Source of the DNA: BOG-908 sp963848205
GTDB lineage: Bacteria > Pseudomonadota > Alphaproteobacteria > Acetobacterales > Acetobacteraceae
Direction of reading: 5' to 3'
Assembly (NCBI GenBank): GCA_963848205.1
Contig: CAWKCV010000003.1
Span: 1,364,001-1,428,000 of the forward strand
Length of the DNA stretch: 64,000 nucleotides
Part shown: positions 34,266 through 42,744 of the stretch, one piece after another
How the letters are laid out: every line of letters begins with the position of its first letter
Numbering within the stretch: the first letter of the stretch is position 1
Translations under genes and position numbers: made by a program
Notes under the pieces: generated by a model
The model's database searches: none
Told to the model about the DNA's origin: nothing
Seen by the model: only the letters and a program-made list of their open reading frames with translations

Positions 34266-35438
34266 TCACGCCAACTCGGCAAACAACTCCCGCCCGATCA
34301 GCATCCGCCGTATCTCGCTCGTCCCAGCCCCGATCTCGTACAGCTTCGCATCGCGCAACAGGCGCCCCGTCGGATAATCGTTGATGTACCCGTTCCCACC
34401 CAAACACTGGATCGCCTCCAACGCCATCCAAGTCGCCCGTTCGGCGGCAAACAAGATTGCGCCCGCGGCATCCTTGCGCGTCGTCTGCCCGCGATCGCAC
34501 GCCTTTGCCACCGCATACACATACGCACGCGCCGCACCGAGCGTCACGTACATGTCCGCCAGCTTGCCTTGCATCAACTGGAATTCGCCGATCGCCTGCC
34601 CGAACTGCTTTCGGTCGTGCACATAGGGCAGCACCACATCCATGCACGCCTGCATGATCCCGATCGGCCCCGCCGCCAGCACGGCACGCTCGTAATCGAG
34701 CCCGCTCATCAGTACCCGCGCGCCGCCGCCCACGCCGCCCATCACGTTCTCCTCGGGCACTTCGCAATCGGCGAACACGAGCTCACCGGTGTTGCTGCCG
34801 CGCATGCCGAGCTTGTCGAGCTTCTGCGCCACCGAAAAGCCAGGCGTCTCGCGCTCGACCAGAAACGCCGTCACACCGCGCGATCCGGCCTGAAGATCCG
34901 TCTTGGCGTAAACCACCATCACGTCGGCGTCCGGCCCATTGGTGATCCACATCTTCGTGCCGTTCAGCACATACCGGTCGCCGCGACGCTCGGCACGCAT
35001 CTTCATGCCGATCACGTCAGAGCCCGCATTCGGCTCGCTCATCGCCAAGGCGCCCACGTGCTCGCCGGAAATCAGTTTCGGCAGGTAGCGGCTCTTCTGT
35101 TCCTTGCTGCCATTGCGCGATATCTGATTGACGCACAGGTTGCTATGCGCACCATAACTCAACCCGACAGACGCGCTTGCCCGGCTGATTTCTTCCATTG
35201 CGACGACATGTTCCAGATAACCCATGCCGGCGCCGCCAAAATCCGGATCGGCCGTCACGCCCAACACTCCGAGATCGCCCATCTTGCGCCACAGATCGGC
35301 AGGAAAATCGTTGTCTCGGTCAATCGCGGCCGCACGCGGCGCAATCTCGTCGGACGCGAATCCGGCCACTGCGTGCCGCAGCATGTCCGCCTGCTCGCCG
35401 AGGTCAAACTCGAGAGCCCTCGTTGCATTGCTTGGCAT
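34266..35438 (-). CDS. liuA: Isovaleryl-CoA dehydrogenase
   Basis: 390 residues, FAD-dependent acyl-CoA dehydrogenase. It converts isovaleryl-CoA to 3-methylcrotonyl-CoA, the substrate of the adjacent MccAB. Marks: EEISRASASVGLSYGAHSNL, AMSEPNAGSDVIGMKMRAER, KMWITNGPDADVMVVYAKTD, and GLDYERAVLAAGPIGIMQAC where the Glu of DYER corresponds to the catalytic base position specific to isovaleryl-CoA dehydrogenases (most acyl-CoA dehydrogenases have it elsewhere). The C terminus has LGGNGYINDYPTGRLLRDAK and YEIGAGTSEIRRMLIGREL. ATG 35438 has a GGGAGAG ribosome site; it is divergent from mucR. HMG-CoA lyase and methylglutaconyl-CoA hydratase are not in the window. Confidence 0.93.
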   Translation of the reverse strand: MPSNATRALEFDLGEQADMLRHAVAGFASDEIAPRAAAIDRDNDFPADLWRKMGDLGVLGVTADPDFGGAGMGYLEHVVAMEEISRASASVGLSYGAHSNLCVNQISRNGSKEQKSRYLPKLISGEHVGALAMSEPNAGSDVIGMKMRAERRGDRYVLNGTKMWITNGPDADVMVVYAKTDLQAGSRGVTAFLVERETPGFSVAQKLDKLGMRGSNTGELVFADCEVPEENVMGGVGGGARVLMSGLDYERAVLAAGPIGIMQACMDVVLPYVHDRKQFGQAIGEFQLMQGKLADMYVTLGAARAYVYAVAKACDRGQTTRKDAAGAILFAAERATWMALEAIQCLGGNGYINDYPTGRLLRDAKLYEIGAGTSEIRRMLIGRELFAELA

Positions 35439-35483
35439 TGTCTCTCCCTTTAGCCCGAATGTTATGGTGTTTGCCGATTTCAC

Positions 35484-35645
35484 GAAAGAGGGCGATGAAA
35501 ACAGGTGGTTACCACTGATAATGGATCGGGCGAACGTCTCGCCTTCGGCATTCTCGACTTTACAAAAGGAAACAAACGTATTCGAGATTGTGCAAGCAGG
35601 CGCAGCTAACTATATCTGCTATCATCAGGACTAGAGAAGACCCGA
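35484..35645. promoter_or_regulatory. Divergent promoter region, liuA and mucR
   Basis: About 160 bp, AT-richer than its surroundings, between the divergent liuA and mucR starts. AT-rich stretches such as TTTACAAAAGGAAACAAACG and AACTATATCTGCTATCAT could hold promoter elements. MucR proteins often bind AT-rich sites in their own promoters, so autoregulation is plausible but unproven. Confidence 0.4.
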
Positions 35646-36281
35646 ATGCCCTCCGACGAACAGAATAACACCCTCCTCGATCTCACCGTTCAGATCGTAT
35701 CTGCCCATGTTGGCAATAACGCGGTTGCTCCGAACAGCCTTCCTGCCCTTATCGAGCAGGTCTACAATGCGCTCCGCACCGCCGGCCGCGAAGCAACTCC
35801 GCCGCCCGCTGAGAAGCAGCAGCCTTTCGTACCCGCCAAGCGCTCCATTTTTCCCGATTACATCATCTGCCTCGAAGATGGTCGCCAGTTGAAGACTTTG
35901 AAGCGCCATCTGCGCTCGACATTCAATCTTTCGCCCGAACAGTATCGCGAGAAATGGGGTCTGCCGTCCGATTATCCGATGGTGGCGCCGAATTACGCCG
36001 AACACCGCTCCCGCCTGGCCAAACAGTTGGGTCTCGGTCGCAAGCAGGCCGAGGAGCCTGAAATTGCCGCGGAGGATGACGAGACTGAAGAAGCGCCGCG
36101 TCCTGTCGCCGCCAGCGAACCGCGCGAGCCGACCCGTCGCCGCGGCGAGCCCACCGCCGCATCGGTCTTTGCAAGCTTCCCGAGCAAGTCGGAAACAGCG
36201 CCCGCGGAAGAGGCGCCCACACGCAAGAAGCGTGGGCGCAAGCCGTTCTCCAAGCAGCTCGCGCGGTCGATGCCGCGCTGA
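35646..36281 (+). CDS. MucR/Ros-family transcriptional regulator with degenerate zinc finger
   Basis: 211 residues. Residues 1-50 form the helical oligomerisation part of MucR proteins (LLDLTVQIVSAHVGNNAVAP). The DNA-binding part is IICLEDGRQLKTLKRHLRST followed by FNLSPEQYREKWGLPSDYPM and VAPNYAEHRSRLAKQLGLGR. In Ros the zinc is held by two Cys and two His; here Cys is kept once (CLED, with Asp in place of the second Cys), one His is kept (KRHL) and the last His is replaced (RSTF). Related Ml proteins of Mesorhizobium are known to fold without zinc. A long acidic then basic disordered tail (from about residue 130) ends KKRGRKPFSKQLARSMPR. MucR proteins act as global repressors of surface polysaccharide, motility and cell-cycle genes. 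Confidence 0.9.
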   Translation: MPSDEQNNTLLDLTVQIVSAHVGNNAVAPNSLPALIEQVYNALRTAGREATPPPAEKQQPFVPAKRSIFPDYIICLEDGRQLKTLKRHLRSTFNLSPEQYREKWGLPSDYPMVAPNYAEHRSRLAKQLGLGRKQAEEPEIAAEDDETEEAPRPVAASEPREPTRRRGEPTAASVFASFPSKSETAPAEEAPTRKKRGRKPFSKQLARSMPR

Positions 36282-36293
36282 GAAATCCGGGGC

Positions 36294-37496
36294 ATGGCGC
36301 ACGCTTTCATCTGTGATTTCGCCCGCACCCCGATCGGCCGATACGGCGGCGCATTGCGCGACGTTCGTACCGACGATCTGGCGGCGATACCACTGCGTGC
36401 GCTCATGCAGCGTCACCCCGACATGGATTGGTCGGCAGTCGATGACTGCATTTTCGGCTGTGCCAACCAAGCCGGTGAAGATAATCGCAACCTAGGCCGC
36501 ATGGCCGTTTTGCTCGCCGGCCTGCCTGCCAGCATTCCGGCCTGCACGCTCAATCGACTGTGCGGCTCAGGGCTCGATGCCGTCGGTAGCGCAGCACGCG
36601 CCATCCGCGCCGGCGACGCGTCGCTTATTCTCGCCGGCGGCGCCGAGAGCATGACGCGGGCACCATTCGTCATGGCGAAAGCCACCGAGGCGTTTTCACG
36701 TCAGGCACAGCTGGAAGACACCACAATTGGCTGGCGCTTCATCAACCCGTTGATGCGTCAGCAATATGGCACCGACTCGATGCCCGAAACCGCTGAGAAT
36801 GTCGCCGAAGAATACGCCGTCTCACGCGCCGATCAGGACGCGTTCGCCTATCGCAGCCAGATGCGAACCAAAGCCGCACAGGATCGCGGCTTCTTCGCCG
36901 GCGAGATCGTCCCAGTAAAAATCGCCAACAAACGCGGCGAGATCGTCGTCGATACCGACGAACATCCGCGCGCAGACACCACGCTGGAAGGTCTGGCGAA
37001 GTTGCGCGCGGCCTTCCGCTCGCCCGGCACGGTCACTGCCGGCAACGCGTCCGGCGTCAATGACGGCGCGGCCGCCTTGATCATCGCCTCCGAAGAACAG
37101 GCTGCGCGTCAGAACCTCACGCCGCGCGCCCGCATCGTTGCCATGGCCACCGCCGCCGTGCCGCCACGCATCATGGGCATCGGCCCGGCACCAGCCACCG
37201 AGAAACTGCTGTCGCTGACGGGCCTGAAGATCGCCGATATCGACATCATCGAGCTGAACGAGGCCTTTGCAGCACAGGCACTGGCCGTCACACGCATGCT
37301 CGGCCTCCCCGACGATGCACAACACGTCAATCCGAACGGCGGCGCCATCGCACTTGGCCACCCGCTCGGCATGTCAGGCGCGCGCCTCGCAATGACCTCG
37401 ATCCGAGCGCTGCACGATCAAGGCGGCAAACGCGCCATTGCCACGATGTGCATCGGCGTTGGACAAGGCATCGCCATCTTGCTGGAGAAAGTTTAG
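36294..37496 (+). CDS. pcaF: 3-oxoadipyl-CoA/acetyl-CoA thiolase
   Basis: 400 residues, thiolase superfamily. The nucleophilic Cys is in TLNRLCGSGLDAVGSAARAI; GGAESMTRAPFVM, NPNGGAIALGHPLGMSGARL (His) and ATMCIGVGQGIAILLE (second Cys) complete the active site. The N terminus AFICDFARTPIGRYGGALRD and the spacing are typical of the PcaF/PaaJ group that cleaves 3-oxoadipyl-CoA into succinyl-CoA and acetyl-CoA, but no other aromatic-degradation gene is nearby, so general 3-ketoacyl-CoA thiolysis cannot be excluded. It starts 12 bp after mucR and may be cotranscribed with it. Confidence 0.8.
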   Translation: MAHAFICDFARTPIGRYGGALRDVRTDDLAAIPLRALMQRHPDMDWSAVDDCIFGCANQAGEDNRNLGRMAVLLAGLPASIPACTLNRLCGSGLDAVGSAARAIRAGDASLILAGGAESMTRAPFVMAKATEAFSRQAQLEDTTIGWRFINPLMRQQYGTDSMPETAENVAEEYAVSRADQDAFAYRSQMRTKAAQDRGFFAGEIVPVKIANKRGEIVVDTDEHPRADTTLEGLAKLRAAFRSPGTVTAGNASGVNDGAAALIIASEEQAARQNLTPRARIVAMATAAVPPRIMGIGPAPATEKLLSLTGLKIADIDIIELNEAFAAQALAVTRMLGLPDDAQHVNPNGGAIALGHPLGMSGARLAMTSIRALHDQGGKRAIATMCIGVGQGIAILLEKV

Positions 37497-37499
37497 CGC

Positions 37500-37570
37500 G
37501 CTGTCGCAAGCCCGGCGACAGCGGACCAAAAATCGTTGCTTCCTTTCTTCAGAAAAGAAGACTCTTCCTC
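37500..37570 (-). repeat. REPIN-like repeat, singlet with complete core
   Basis: A core palindrome (CGCTGTCGC and GCGACAGCG arms, 37499-37523) followed by a variant B copy at 37526-37570 that abuts the true hpnH stop. The left copy of the pair is missing; the core starts right after the thiolase stop. Confidence 0.88.
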
Positions 37571-38703
37571 AATCCGCCGCATCCGCCATCTTCGAATGCG
37601 CGACCTTCCGCATCGAATCCTCGACATGCCGGCTGAACACGTATTCCGCAGGCCGCTGCTTATCCAATGAAATCTCCGGCGCCATCGCGCCCTCCAGCTT
37701 CGGCCCGCGCAGCAGCACACGGGCGATCTTCAGCGGATTTTTCACCGAGTTCGACTACCGCGCTCGCCTCATAGCCGGAATGCACCATGCAATCGGCGCA
37801 TTTCTCGTAGTTTCCGGTGCCGTAGCTATCCCAATCCGTCGATTCCATCAGTTCGGTAAACGTCTTGGCGTAACCTTCACCCAGCAGATAGCAGGGCCGC
37901 TGCCAGCCGAACACGTTGCGCGTCGGGTTGCCCCAAGGCGTGCAATGATACTCCTGGTTGCCGGCCAGGAAATCGATAAAAAGCGGGCTCTGTCCAAACT
38001 TCCAGCCACGACCTTTTCCACGCTTGAGAATGTCGCGGAACAGTTGCTTGGTCTTCTGCCGGCCGAGGAAATGTGCCTGATCGGGCGCGCGCTCGTAGGC
38101 ATAACCCGGCGAGGTCATGATGCCATCGATGCCCATCGCGGTCACGTCGTCGAAGAACTTGGCGACACGCTCTGGCTGCGCGCCGTCGAACAAGGTGCAG
38201 TTGATGGACACGCGGAAACCGCGCTCCTTGGCTAGCTTGATCGCCGCGACCGCGCGGTCGTAGGTCCCGTCCTGACTGACGGCGCGATCGTGCATGTCGC
38301 GGTCGCCATCGAGATGGATGTCCCACGTGAACGACGGATGCGGCTTGTATTGATCCATCTTCTTCTCAAGCAGCAGGGCGTTCGTGCAGAGATAGATGAA
38401 CTTGCCACGTGCCAGCAGCTTCTCGACAATTTCCGGCATTTCGCGATGCAGCAGCGGCTCGCCGCCGGCGATCGAGACGACAGGCGCGCCGCACTCATCG
38501 GCCGCTTCGAGACATTCCGCGACAGAGAGGCGCTGATTGAGGATCGGCGCCGGGTAATCGATCTTGCCGCAGCCGCCGCAAGCCAGATTGCACCGAAACA
38601 ACGGCTCCAGCATGAGCACGAGCGGGTAACGCTTGCGGCCCGCCAGGTGCTGCTTGACGACGTATGCACCGACCCGGAGCACCTGCTTCAGAGGAACCGA
38701 CAA
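37569..38703 (-). pseudogene. hpnH: Adenosylhopane synthase HpnH, interrupted by a +1 frameshift
   Basis: A radical SAM enzyme that adds the 5'-deoxyadenosyl radical to diploptene, the first step toward extended C35 hopanoids. The cluster motif CNLACGGC is near residue 38, followed by SIAGGEPLLHREMPEIVEKL and the C-terminal EKCADCMVHSGYEASAV. After that point the frame reads VELGEKSAEDR and stops at 37660. Shifting by one base near 37750-37751 (plus-strand TT in GAGTTCGAC) restores VKNPLKIARVLLRGPKLEGA, then MAPEISLDKQRPAEYVFSRH, ending at 37569, the family's usual C terminus and length (about 378 residues). One inserted base therefore breaks about the last 60 codons: a real mutation or a sequencing error. 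Confidence 0.88.
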
Positions 38704-38975
38704 TCCACATTCTCCTAAGCGGCCATCTGCCTGAACCGCAACTCGGCGGCGGGTCGGTATGGCTTACGCTGGTTGGCAAGCACGGCCTTGGCCGTGTTGA
38801 AGACACGCCCCACATTGGGCGGCGCGACGGCACATGCCACCCTATAAGTGCCCGATATCGCATTGCGTTGCAAAATGAACAACACAAGCCACTCTAACCC
38901 GTTGCATTGCTGCGCTTCTGCTGCATGCGAGACACAGGCGCTTTCCCGCGCCCCGCTCCGACTCGGAAGGCCCAT

Positions 38976-39743
38976 ATGAACGCGCGGCCTGACAAGCCCG
39001 CGCGCATCCGGGCCGACACGATGCTGGCCGAACGCGGACTGGCCGAAAGCCGGACGCGCGCGCAGGCGCTCATCCTGGCAGGGCGCGTATTCGCCGGCCA
39101 GCGTCGCATTGCCAAGGCCGGCGACCTGCTGGCGGCCGATACCGCCTTGGAAGTGCGCGGCAACGATCATCCCTGGGTCTCGCGCGGCGGGCTCAAGCTC
39201 GACCATGGCTTGTCCCATTTCGGGCTGAGCCCGCTTGGGCTCGTTTGCCTCGATGTGGGCGCCTCCACCGGCGGATTTACCGATGTGCTGCTGCATCACG
39301 GCGCGGCGCGGGTGCATGCGGTCGATGTGGGCCACGGCCAGCTCGCCTGGAAGCTGCGCGGCGACCCGCGCGTCGTCGTCCATGAAAAAACCAATGCCCG
39401 CCACCTGGTACCGGAAACTTTGGGCGAGATGGTCGATGCGTTGGTCTGCGACGCAAGCTTCATCGGCCTGCGCACGGTCCTGGCGGCGCCGCTCGCGCTG
39501 TGCCGCACGGGCGCCTGGGCGGTCGCGCTGATCAAGCCGCAATTCGAGGCCGGCCCAGGGCAGGTGGGCAGCAAAGGCGTGGTACGCGACCCCGAAGTGC
39601 ACCGATCGGTCTGCGCGGCAGTCGAGGATTGGTGGCGCGGTTTGCCGGGCTGGCAGATCCTCGGGATAGAGCCGAGCCCGATCACCGGGCCCGAGGGCAA
39701 TCGAGAGTTCCTGATCGCGGCGCGCCTGCTCGCGGTAGCGTGA
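38976..39743 (+). CDS. tlyA: TlyA-family rRNA 2'-O-methyltransferase (S4 domain)
   Basis: 255 residues. An N-terminal S4 RNA-binding domain (ADTMLAERGLAESRTRAQAL then ILAGRVFAGQRRIAKAGDLL) is followed by an FtsJ-like methyltransferase domain: PWVSRGGLKLDHGL, the SAM loop LDVGASTGGFTDVLLHHGA, VDVGHGQLAWKLR, and IKPQFEAGPGQVGSKGVVRD. TlyA methylates ribose of cytidines in 16S/23S rRNA in mycobacteria; related proteins have been called hemolysins. The ATG at 38976 has GGAAGG upstream. It is divergent from hpnH. In many alphaproteobacteria it lies near isoprenoid genes, which fits hpnH next door. Confidence 0.9.
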   Translation: MNARPDKPARIRADTMLAERGLAESRTRAQALILAGRVFAGQRRIAKAGDLLAADTALEVRGNDHPWVSRGGLKLDHGLSHFGLSPLGLVCLDVGASTGGFTDVLLHHGAARVHAVDVGHGQLAWKLRGDPRVVVHEKTNARHLVPETLGEMVDALVCDASFIGLRTVLAAPLALCRTGAWAVALIKPQFEAGPGQVGSKGVVRDPEVHRSVCAAVEDWWRGLPGWQILGIEPSPITGPEGNREFLIAARLLAVA

Positions 39744-39835
39744 TGTCCTTGATAGAGTTCGTTAATCTTCCGATGTCACTTTAGCGCCGCATACAGGAAC
39801 CGGCAGGCGGCTCTTGTCGACGGAGCCGGGCCATT

Positions 39836-40867
39836 ATGCTGTCGAACAGGCTGCGGACGAGGATTGGTGACGACGTCACAACCTTGCCCAGCCTAGTCGG
39901 CACCGGCCGCGCGCTTTCGAGCCACGCCGTAACCGCGAGCATGCGCCAGCATGGAATCGCGCTCACACCGGATAACTACGCGATCTGGCAGTGCTATCTT
40001 TCCGGCGAGAACAGCACGCTGAAACGCGCGATCGATATCGTGCTCTCGAATGGATTGGTGCTGGAAGAGCGCTCTTTGCGCGCCCTGTTCGTCCGGCACA
40101 TCCTGCACGGGCGTGAAACACAGGCGCTGCAGCAAGCGGCCGCACGCACGCTCGAGACGGCGCGCGAGTTGGTTACGATCAGCGTAGGCACGCAGGTGCG
40201 ATCGGTGGTCGACCGGCTCACCGAACGGCTGGCGAGCCTGGTGCGCCAAGGTGAGTTTCTCGCACGCGAGCTGACCCAGGCGGAGGAGCGTATCGCCCAG
40301 CTCGAAATCCAGCTCAACGAGGCACGCCAGGAAGCCTGCACCGACAGCCTGACCAATGTCGCCAATCGGCGCGCTTTCGATCGGACGCTCCGGGCGATGG
40401 CGGGCGATGCAATGAACAATGGCAGCGAGGTCGCCTTTCTGCTCCTCGACATCGACCATTTCAAAGCGGTCAATGACCGCTTCGGCCATCCTGCGGGCGA
40501 TGAAGTGCTGAGGATGATCGCGGCGACGCTAACCCGCTCGGTACGCGGCGGCGATGTGGTGTCGCGTTACGGCGGCGAGGAATTCGCGGTCATTCTGCCG
40601 GCGACGTCCCAGCATGGCGCGGTCACGACGGCGAATAATCTGCGCGCCGCCATCGAGGATCAGTCCTTGCTGATACACTGCGCCCAAGGCGGGCACCCGG
40701 CGAGTTTGCGCGTCACCATCTCCGCGGGCGTGAGTTGCTATGAGCATGGCGAGTCGTTGAGCACCTGGCTGAGCCGGGCGGACGAGGCGCTCTACCGGGC
40801 CAAAAACAGCGGCCGTAACCGGGTGATGTTCGGTGATGCCGGTGCCGTCGGGGCGCTGAAGGCGTGA
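39836..40867 (+). CDS. Diguanylate cyclase (GGDEF domain)
   Basis: 343 residues. The C-terminal GGDEF domain (about 175-330) makes cyclic di-GMP from two GTP. The active-site motif is GGEEF in DVVSRYGGEEFAVILPATSQ, preceded by RGGD five residues upstream, a complete RxxD product-inhibition site. Other marks are TDSLTNVANRRAFDRTLRAM and LLDIDHFKAVNDRFGHPAGD. The N-terminal half has no membrane helix or known sensor; it is helical with a coiled-coil-like stretch (RQGEFLARELTQAEERIAQL) leading into the cyclase, so it is a cytoplasmic dimeric enzyme with an unidentified input. Its stop codon directly abuts the stop of mnmA on the other strand. c-di-GMP may link to the flagellar genes downstream. 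Confidence 0.93.
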   Translation: MLSNRLRTRIGDDVTTLPSLVGTGRALSSHAVTASMRQHGIALTPDNYAIWQCYLSGENSTLKRAIDIVLSNGLVLEERSLRALFVRHILHGRETQALQQAAARTLETARELVTISVGTQVRSVVDRLTERLASLVRQGEFLARELTQAEERIAQLEIQLNEARQEACTDSLTNVANRRAFDRTLRAMAGDAMNNGSEVAFLLLDIDHFKAVNDRFGHPAGDEVLRMIAATLTRSVRGGDVVSRYGGEEFAVILPATSQHGAVTTANNLRAAIEDQSLLIHCAQGGHPASLRVTISAGVSCYEHGESLSTWLSRADEALYRAKNSGRNRVMFGDAGAVGALKA

Positions 40868-41929
40868 TTATCTGCTGATGAAACCGCCGCCCAGCACGCG
40901 TGAACCATCATAGAGCACGCAGCCCTGGCCGGGCGCGGGCAGCGCATCCTCCGCGAGGACGACCTCGCCACCATCACCCCTAGGATGAACAACCGCATCG
41001 CGCAGCGTATCGCGCGCGCGCAGCTTCACCTGGCAGGCAATCCCCTCCGCAGGCGTGTCGATCAGCCAGTTCATCGCCCGCAGCCGCAGCTGCCGCGTCC
41101 CCGTCGTGCGCGGGCCCACCACGATCCGCCGCGTGGCAGGCTGCAGCTCGACAACCAGTTGCGCCAGCCCGCCATCCATCGCGGCGGGGCCAAGCCGCTT
41201 GGCCTGACCAATCGTGTAGCGTGCCACGCCCTGATGTTGGCCAAGCACCCGCCCGTCGCGGCTGACGATGTCGCCCGGCTCGGCCGCCTCCGGACGCAGC
41301 TTGGCCACGAGGTCGGCATAGCTGCCGCTCGGCACGAAGCAGATATCCTGGCTGTCCGGCTTGTCCGCGACCGCGAGGCCCAGCCGTTCCGCGATGCGGC
41401 GCGTCGCAGCCTTGTCCGCCATGTCGCCCAGCGGAAACCGGCAAAACTCAAGCTGTTCGCGCGTGGTGGCAAATAGAAACCAGCTCTGGTCGCGCTGTGC
41501 ATCGGCCGCACGATGCAGTTCCGCACCCTGCTCGCCTTCGACGCGCCGCACATAATGGCCGGTTGCCAACGCGTCCGCACCAAGGTCGCGCGCCATGCCG
41601 AGCAGGTCGGTGAATTTCGGGCCCTGATTGCAGCGCACGCAGGGCACCGGCGTCTCGCCCGCCGCATAGGAACTGGCAAAATCGTCGATCACGGTGGCGC
41701 GAAAGCGGGCTTCGGCGTCGATCACGTAATGCGGGATGCCGAGCCGGTCGGCGACATCGCGCGCATCGTGGATATCCTGGCCGGCGCAGCAGGCGCCACG
41801 CCGGGACGTGGCGGCGCCATGATCATACAGCTGCAGGGTGATGCCGATCACCTCGTGGCCTTGCTCGTGCAGCAGGCCGGCGACGACGCTGCTGTCCACG
41901 CCGCCGGACATGGCTACTACTGTGCGCAA
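40868..41929 (-). CDS. mnmA: tRNA-specific 2-thiouridylase
   Basis: 353 residues. MnmA thiolates U34 of Lys, Glu and Gln tRNAs using sulfur relayed from cysteine desulfurase. The PP-loop is VAMSGGVDSSVVAGLL; catalytic cysteines are in PCVRCNQGPKF and QDICFVPSGSYADLV. The Sm-like C-terminal domains follow (GQAKRLGPAAMDGGLAQLVV, ending YDGSRVLGGGFISR). The start is a TTG giving MRTVVAMSGG, matching the family's N terminus; ATG 41911 would cut into the PP-loop strand. Convergent with the diguanylate cyclase with no space between stops. Confidence 0.95.
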   Translation of the reverse strand: MRTVVAMSGGVDSSVVAGLLHEQGHEVIGITLQLYDHGAATSRRGACCAGQDIHDARDVADRLGIPHYVIDAEARFRATVIDDFASSYAAGETPVPCVRCNQGPKFTDLLGMARDLGADALATGHYVRRVEGEQGAELHRAADAQRDQSWFLFATTREQLEFCRFPLGDMADKAATRRIAERLGLAVADKPDSQDICFVPSGSYADLVAKLRPEAAEPGDIVSRDGRVLGQHQGVARYTIGQAKRLGPAAMDGGLAQLVVELQPATRRIVVGPRTTGTRQLRLRAMNWLIDTPAEGIACQVKLRARDTLRDAVVHPRGDGGEVVLAEDALPAPGQGCVLYDGSRVLGGGFISR

Positions 41930-41935
41930 CCTTCG

Positions 41936-41966
41936 CTTCCTAAAAAGGCGAGGGGCTTTGCCCTTC
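41936..41966 (-). terminator. Intrinsic terminator candidate of the 42-kb lipoprotein gene
   Basis: On the minus strand AAGGGCAAAGCCCCTCGCC is followed by TTTTTA, a hairpin with a T-tract 55-85 bp after the stop of the lipoprotein gene. It lies just upstream of the mnmA start. Confidence 0.6.
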
Positions 41967-42020
41967 GATCCCCACCACGGGCGGCGCCCCTGGACCTGCG
42001 ATATGGGGCCTCGCCACCAG

Positions 42021-42500
42021 TTACGAAGTACGGGATGCGCCGGGTTGGACGGTGACGTTGACTTGGAGGGTAGTGAAGCCGGACTGGCCGCGGTTGATCA
42101 GGTGCACGGTGAAGCTGTCCGGACCGGAATAGCCTGCGTTCGGCGTGTATTCGATGCTCGTCTTGCCATTATACTTGACCACTGTGGTCCGCTCGCCGTG
42201 CGGCGGGCGCGCCGGCAACAGCGGCGCGTCGAACGGCAGGCCGGCATTGTTGGTGAGTGTCGCCGCGCAATACCCGCCATCGTTGGCAACCGTCATGCTA
42301 ACCACCGCGGTGCCGCCATCGGCCACATGAAACGGGGCGACTGTGCAGACGGCAGCGGGCGACAGGCCAAGGTGATACGGCAAGGGAGCTGGCGCATCGG
42401 CCACCGGCGCCGGCGGTTTCTGACAACCGGACAGCAGCACGCCCAACGCCAGGCTGGCTGGCGCGATGAAGGAGACCGGACGGAAAGGCTGCAACGACAT
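42021..42500 (-). CDS. Hypothetical lipoprotein with beta-sandwich-like domain
   Basis: 159 residues. MSLQPFRPVSFIAPASLALG followed by VLLSGC gives a lipoprotein signal with LSGC lipobox. The mature protein has an ordered part: VCTVAPFHVADGGTAVVSMT and YCAATLTNNAGLPFDAPLLP share two cysteines, then TSIEYTPNAGYSGPDSFTVH and LQVNVTVQP. The segment YTPNAGYSGPDSFTV closely resembles the cadherin-like/Big_9 pattern Y-x-P-x-x-G-y-x-G-x-D-x-F-x-y, so an Ig-like outer-surface domain is likely. Role unknown. The ATG at 42500 is chosen for the signal peptide. Confidence 0.75.
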   Translation of the reverse strand: MSLQPFRPVSFIAPASLALGVLLSGCQKPPAPVADAPAPLPYHLGLSPAAVCTVAPFHVADGGTAVVSMTVANDGGYCAATLTNNAGLPFDAPLLPARPPHGERTTVVKYNGKTSIEYTPNAGYSGPDSFTVHLINRGQSGFTTLQVNVTVQPGASRTS

Positions 42501-42744
42501 ACTCCGCTGAACTGGGCACGCCTGAACGGCGCAAATTGGGACTCGAATGGCCACGAACCGGCGCGCTACCACAAGCGCATAGCGTGGCGACGCTGCCACG
42601 GCCAGGGGTGGAGCCTTCACCCAAGGTAACGTTAGGTGACGCAGGCGCGAAATATGCCCTTGGGGTTGGACAGGCCACGCGCCCCCGATTTATGTGTTCA
42701 ACAGGCGGGTCCCGCCGGTTGCGCGATATTGCCGGAGTTTGATC

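Noticed and set aside
31100..35438. Propionyl-CoA carboxylase (pccAB) for the carboxylase pair
   Set aside because: Beta-subunit motifs and the adjacent isovaleryl-CoA dehydrogenase fit methylcrotonyl-CoA carboxylase better, although the alpha subunit alone is ambiguous.
35646..36281. Canonical C2H2 zinc-finger assignment for the MucR-like protein
   Set aside because: The second Cys and the last His are absent, so zinc binding is not assumed.
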